From Bacteroidales bacterium UBA7258 (GTDB lineage Bacteria; Bacteroidota; Bacteroidia; Bacteroidales; UBA932): DNA of 64,000 nt. Each line of letters begins with the position of its first letter. Position 1 is the first letter of the stretch. Under the pieces are notes generated by a model. The model made no database searches and was not told the origin of the DNA. It saw only the letters and a list, made by a program, of their open reading frames with translations. Below, in pieces: positions 61,901 to 64,000 of this stretch. The DNA lies in the NCBI GenBank assembly GCA_002472565.1, contig DKSK01000014.1:172861-236860 (forward strand), written 5' to 3'. The translations under genes and the position numbers were made by a program.

Positions 61901-63253
61901 GGCTCTCTGAAGCTCAGGGTGCGTTCGCTCATCGAAAGCATGAAGCTTGCCGGGGAGGGGAATCTTAAGGCTCCGGAGCCAGCCCCTGACGAGCCTATTC
62001 CAATATTTGACGAGAGATGCCGGCATAAGAAAATCCTCATGCCCTTCTTCACTCCTTTTATATCTCCGCTTATCGCCCAGGGTATGAAACTTTTTGGCTA
62101 TGATGTCGAATGTCTGCCGGAAAGTGATGAAAGTACAAGCGATTACGGGCTCCGCTATGCGAATAACGAGGTCTGCTACCCGGCTACTCTTGTGGTGGGC
62201 GACATCGTAAAAGCCTTCGCCAGCGGAAAATATGACCCAGGGGAATGCGCCGTGGCCATAAGCCAGACCGGAGGACAATGCAGGGCCAGCAATTATCTCG
62301 GCCTCATCCGGAAAGCCTTGAACTATGCCGGATATCCGCAGGTGCCGGTAGTGTCTTTCTCCATGGATCCGAATCTTGGGAACATACAGCCAGGCTTCAA
62401 TCTTCCATGGAAAAAGATGATTCCCCCCGCCGTCCGCATCCTCCTTTTCAGCGATGTCCTGAACAAGTTCTTCCATGCGGCCGTCGTCCGCGAAAAGGAG
62501 AAGGGGCTTGCAAAGGCTCTTGTCTCTAAGTATCAGAACCTTGCCTGCGCCATGATCGAAAACTGGAACACCAGAGGACTCTATGGACTCATGTCACAGG
62601 CCGCCGAAGAGTTCAACTCCGCCTGCATCGATAGAGAAACTTCGAAAGTCGGCATTGTGGGTGAAATCTTCCTTGAGTTCAACCCCTTCTCCCACAGGCA
62701 CATTATCGGCTGGCTGGAAGACCGGGGAATCGAGGTCGCGCCTCCTGTTCTCTCTGACTTTTTCTTCCAGGAATTCGTCAATCGCAAGGTCAATGTCCGG
62801 AGCCATGTCGATAGGGGCGGCTCTCTCTCCGATGCAGCCCTGCACCTGCTCTACATCCTGATTCGCAGACAGATACGCAAGGTGAACGGACTCTGCCGTA
62901 AGTTTAGATATTTCATGCCTTTCGGTGACGTTGAAGCGTATGCGGCCAGGGCGGAGAAGGTCATTTCTCTCAATGCCCAGTTTGGCGAGGGCTGGCTTCT
63001 TCCGGGAGAGATCATGGCCTGCGCCGCTTCCGGAATCGACCATGTGATAAGCATGCAGCCTTTCGGATGCATAGCGAACCATATTGTCAGCAAGGGAGTT
63101 GAGAAGAAAATCAAGAAATTCTATCCTGACATCCATATCCTCTCCCTCGACTTCGACAGCGGTGTGAGCGATGTCAATCTCACCAACAGGCTCCTCCTGT
63201 TCATCGATAACCTTAAAACCTATGCTTCCCGCGAGGAGGCCGGAACGATATGA
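59000..63253 (+). CDS. Giant acyl-CoA dehydratase activase-type protein (two ATPase domains + DUF2229 + HgdB-like part)
   Basis: A 1417-residue cytoplasmic protein. The start at 59000 is chosen because 'MIRIGIDVGSTTVKVAALD' is the canonical N-terminus; earlier in-frame codons lie in groEL. Two BcrAD/BadFG-type ATPase domains follow: residues about 2-270 ('NGNCAGGTGAFIDQMA') and about 325-595 ('GIDSGSTTTKIVVTD', 'INEACSSGCGSFIETFA'). A Cys cluster 'HCKGCHNRC' sits near 615, then a DUF2229-type part from about 680 ('DNICFPAKLVHGHIANLI') and a C-terminal 2-hydroxyacyl-CoA dehydratase-like region. In the known family such activators use ATP to inject one electron through an iron-sulfur cluster into a dehydratase. 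The all-in-one architecture is found in many anaerobes, but its substrate is unknown. Confidence 0.88.
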   Translation: MIRIGIDVGSTTVKVAALDEAGKTIFSKYQRHNAKAFETLAPALRELSELAGDVEAELCFTGSVGMGFSERLGLPFIQEVVAASRAVQASFPQVKSMIDIGGEDAKVVFFRDGKPHDLRMNGNCAGGTGAFIDQMAVLMGCGIDELNSLALNAKQIYTIASRCGVFCKTDIQNLVSRGICREDIAASIFHAVAIQTVVTLAHGFDIKSPLLFCGGPLTFIPALRKEFISYLGLSVNEADPCLSPDVVLPEDGALLPAHGAALACGPGMAPMRLGKLIGRIESGAGEAVFRSGMRPIFENSYEYEEWKRRMGKKVLRRRPLTAGCHEVYLGIDSGSTTTKIVVTDMASNILFSYYHANEGNPVHAVELGLRRLKDQCERSGASLEILGSCSTGYGEDLIKTAFQLHGGMIETIAHYMAARYLDPEVSFILDIGGQDMKAIFVDNGFIDRVEINEACSSGCGSFIETFARTLGYTPSLFAEAACKGGSPSDLGTRCTVFMNSKVKQALRDGAAVGDIAAGLAYSVVRNCLYKVLKLKDISSLGKHIVVQGGTMRNDAVVRALELLSGAEVTRCDVPELMGAFGCALYAKAHPGKVGLHLGDILEKASYESSGLHCKGCHNRCTVTRYRFANGKTYYSGNKCERVFGGSGGDKKGVNAYEKKSELLFRDVPQPCRPLATVGIPRALNAYEDYPFWQTLFAECGIKTLLSDPSDMRAYEKTARLVMSDNICFPAKLVHGHIANLIEKGARRIFLPFVIYETPDGGQNSYNCPIVTGYSEVVKSVQEDGVRIDSPAISFKDEKLLLRQCSDYLKGFGVEGRTVAAALPHALEARKRFNAEMARYDEEVLEEARKEGRMTILLAGRPYHSDPLIQHDISRMISEMGADVITDDIVRLKTVGDERVDFLRQWSYPNRILKAALWCAAQGPDVQFVELTSFGCGPDAFLLDQVRDLLLRHGKSLTQLKLDDICNPGSLKLRVRSLIESMKLAGEGNLKAPEPAPDEPIPIFDERCRHKKILMPFFTPFISPLIAQGMKLFGYDVECLPESDESTSDYGLRYANNEVCYPATLVVGDIVKAFASGKYDPGECAVAISQTGGQCRASNYLGLIRKALNYAGYPQVPVVSFSMDPNLGNIQPGFNLPWKKMIPPAVRILLFSDVLNKFFHAAVVREKEKGLAKALVSKYQNLACAMIENWNTRGLYGLMSQAAEEFNSACIDRETSKVGIVGEIFLEFNPFSHRHIIGWLEDRGIEVAPPVLSDFFFQEFVNRKVNVRSHVDRGGSLSDAALHLLYILIRRQIRKVNGLCRKFRYFMPFGDVEAYAARAEKVISLNAQFGEGWLLPGEIMACAASGIDHVISMQPFGCIANHIVSKGVEKKIKKFYPDIHILSLDFDSGVSDVNLTNRLLLFIDNLKTYASREEAGTI

Positions 63254-63879
63254 AGATAGAATCAATAGTTTCGGTTGAGGACAGGATAATCGAGGCGGCG
63301 CGCAAAACTTTCATAGAGAAAGGCTTTGCCCAGACGAGCATGAGTGATATCGCCCAGGCCGCGGGAATCAACCGCCCGACCCTGCATTATTACTTCAGGA
63401 CTAAGGATATCATGTTCCAGGCTGTCTACGGAGGCATACTGAAGTCCATTCTTCCGAAAATCCAGGTCGTGGCATCGACTTCGGGCCTGACTCTGGAGGA
63501 GGGGCTCTCCATTATCATAGATGCCTACTATGATCTTTTCGTGGAGAATCCTTCTCTGCCTCTCTTTATTATGAGAGAACTTGACAGGAACGCCGACCTG
63601 ATGACCTCCACCTTGGAGAAGGCGGGATTCATGGATGTCTTGTGGAATCTGAGGGACATGATTCAGGAAATGATTGCCAGGGGCGAGATCCGGCAGGTGC
63701 CTGTGCGCTTTCTCCTCTTCAATTTCTACGGTCTTCTCTCCGTGCCTTTCCTCTCGAAGAACCTGAGCAGGAAAATTCTTGAAGAGGACGAGAATTCTTT
63801 CCGGCAGATGCTCTCTGAGTGGAAACCTGTGATTATAAGGCAGATACTATCTTATGCAGGAGAGCCGCCGAAGGCCTGA
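63250..63879 (+). CDS. TetR-family transcriptional regulator
   Basis: A 209-residue regulator. The N-terminal HTH runs from about residue 10 to 55, 'IIEAARKTFIEKGFAQTSMSDIAQAAGINRPTLHYYFRTKD' read in parts, which is the TetR pattern; the C-terminal helical half binds an unknown effector. Its ATG overlaps the stop of the giant activase by four bases (ATGA), so the two are translationally coupled. The perfect palindrome at 58972-58985 in front of the operon is the best operator candidate. An acyl-CoA or fatty-acid effector would fit the partner gene; this is inference. Confidence 0.92.
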   Translation: MKIESIVSVEDRIIEAARKTFIEKGFAQTSMSDIAQAAGINRPTLHYYFRTKDIMFQAVYGGILKSILPKIQVVASTSGLTLEEGLSIIIDAYYDLFVENPSLPLFIMRELDRNADLMTSTLEKAGFMDVLWNLRDMIQEMIARGEIRQVPVRFLLFNFYGLLSVPFLSKNLSRKILEEDENSFRQMLSEWKPVIIRQILSYAGEPPKA

Positions 63880-63922
63880 GGAATCTTTTCTTCAAAAAAA
63901 AGGCAAAAAAAGTCGGGAAAAG

Positions 63923-63953
63923 TTTGGAAATACAAAAAAGGTGCGTATCTTTG
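63923..63953 (+). promoter_or_regulatory. Stable-RNA-type promoter at the right edge
   Basis: TTTG (63923-63926) and TATCTTTG (63946-63953) are 19 bases apart. The core TGCGTATCTTTGCAATCCC is identical to the tRNA-Val promoter. A leader hairpin (CCCGTT/AACGGG, 63958-63975) follows, and the last bases (GAACATTGAAAAGACTG) resemble the leader in front of Bacteroidales 16S rRNA genes as I recall. An rRNA or tRNA operon probably starts just beyond the window. Confidence 0.7.
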
Positions 63954-64000
63954 CAATCCCGTTTGAGAAAAACGGGAACGAAAGAACATTGAAAAGACTG

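Overview
The window looks like chromosomal DNA of a gut-type Bacteroidales. The support is internal: two SusC/SusD pairs, lipoproteins with Bacteroidetes-style lipoboxes, DUF4491, DUF4922 and DUF5117-type families, and many promoters of the Bacteroidetes form TTTG-N19-TAnnTTTG. The genus cannot be fixed from this window. No insertion sequence, prophage or CRISPR array was seen.

Layout. 1-1120: the start of an HU/CCDC81-type protein running off the left edge, and a DUF4491 membrane protein, both on the minus strand. 1302-8111: a plus-strand run of acyl-ACP thioesterase, AspT-type transporter, NUDIX hydrolase, DUF4922-SpoIID fusion and glyA, closed by a bidirectional terminator. 8300-8553: a minus-strand non-coding RNA gene with a textbook promoter, probably 6S-like. 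8642-9882: a TrmH-family methyltransferase and QueH, overlapping. 10042-12439: an ECF sigma factor, an anti-sigma-like membrane protein and a periplasmic protein. 12549-15278: ppdK. 15496-16516: a thioredoxin lipoprotein with a cysteine-rich MarR regulator and a palindromic operator candidate. 17073-19681: PhoH2-type ATPase and an AIR-synthase-like protein. 19741-26590: folC and a very large alpha-2-macroglobulin-like protein. 26685-26759: tRNA-Val.

27444-32399 is a SusC/SusD pair whose SusC signal-peptide region carries an in-frame stop. 32567-45804 is a composite export/uptake locus: a DUF5117-type zinc metalloprotease, an adjacent paralog in which every zinc ligand and the catalytic Glu are replaced, a calcineurin-like phosphoesterase, then (from a promoter buried in the phosphoesterase gene) a second SusC/SusD, a small lipoprotein and a propeller-like lipoprotein. 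46024-48784 holds a FadL-like outer-membrane protein and an exported aldose 1-epimerase. 48962-56810 (minus) is a thioester alpha-2-macroglobulin followed by pbpC, the pairing known from E. coli yfhM-pbpC. 56985-58890 is groES-groEL. 59000-63879 is a 1417-residue acyl-CoA dehydratase activase-type protein followed by a TetR regulator, with a perfect palindrome at the promoter. The right edge carries a stable-RNA promoter that shares 19 bases with the tRNA-Val promoter, so an rRNA or tRNA operon probably begins just outside.

The leads most worth following are the active/inactive metalloprotease pair with its SusCD partners, the thioredoxin-MarR redox-switch candidate, the TetR-controlled activase, the 6S-like RNA, and the disrupted SusC leader. 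Family names come from recall and motif reading; no database was searched.
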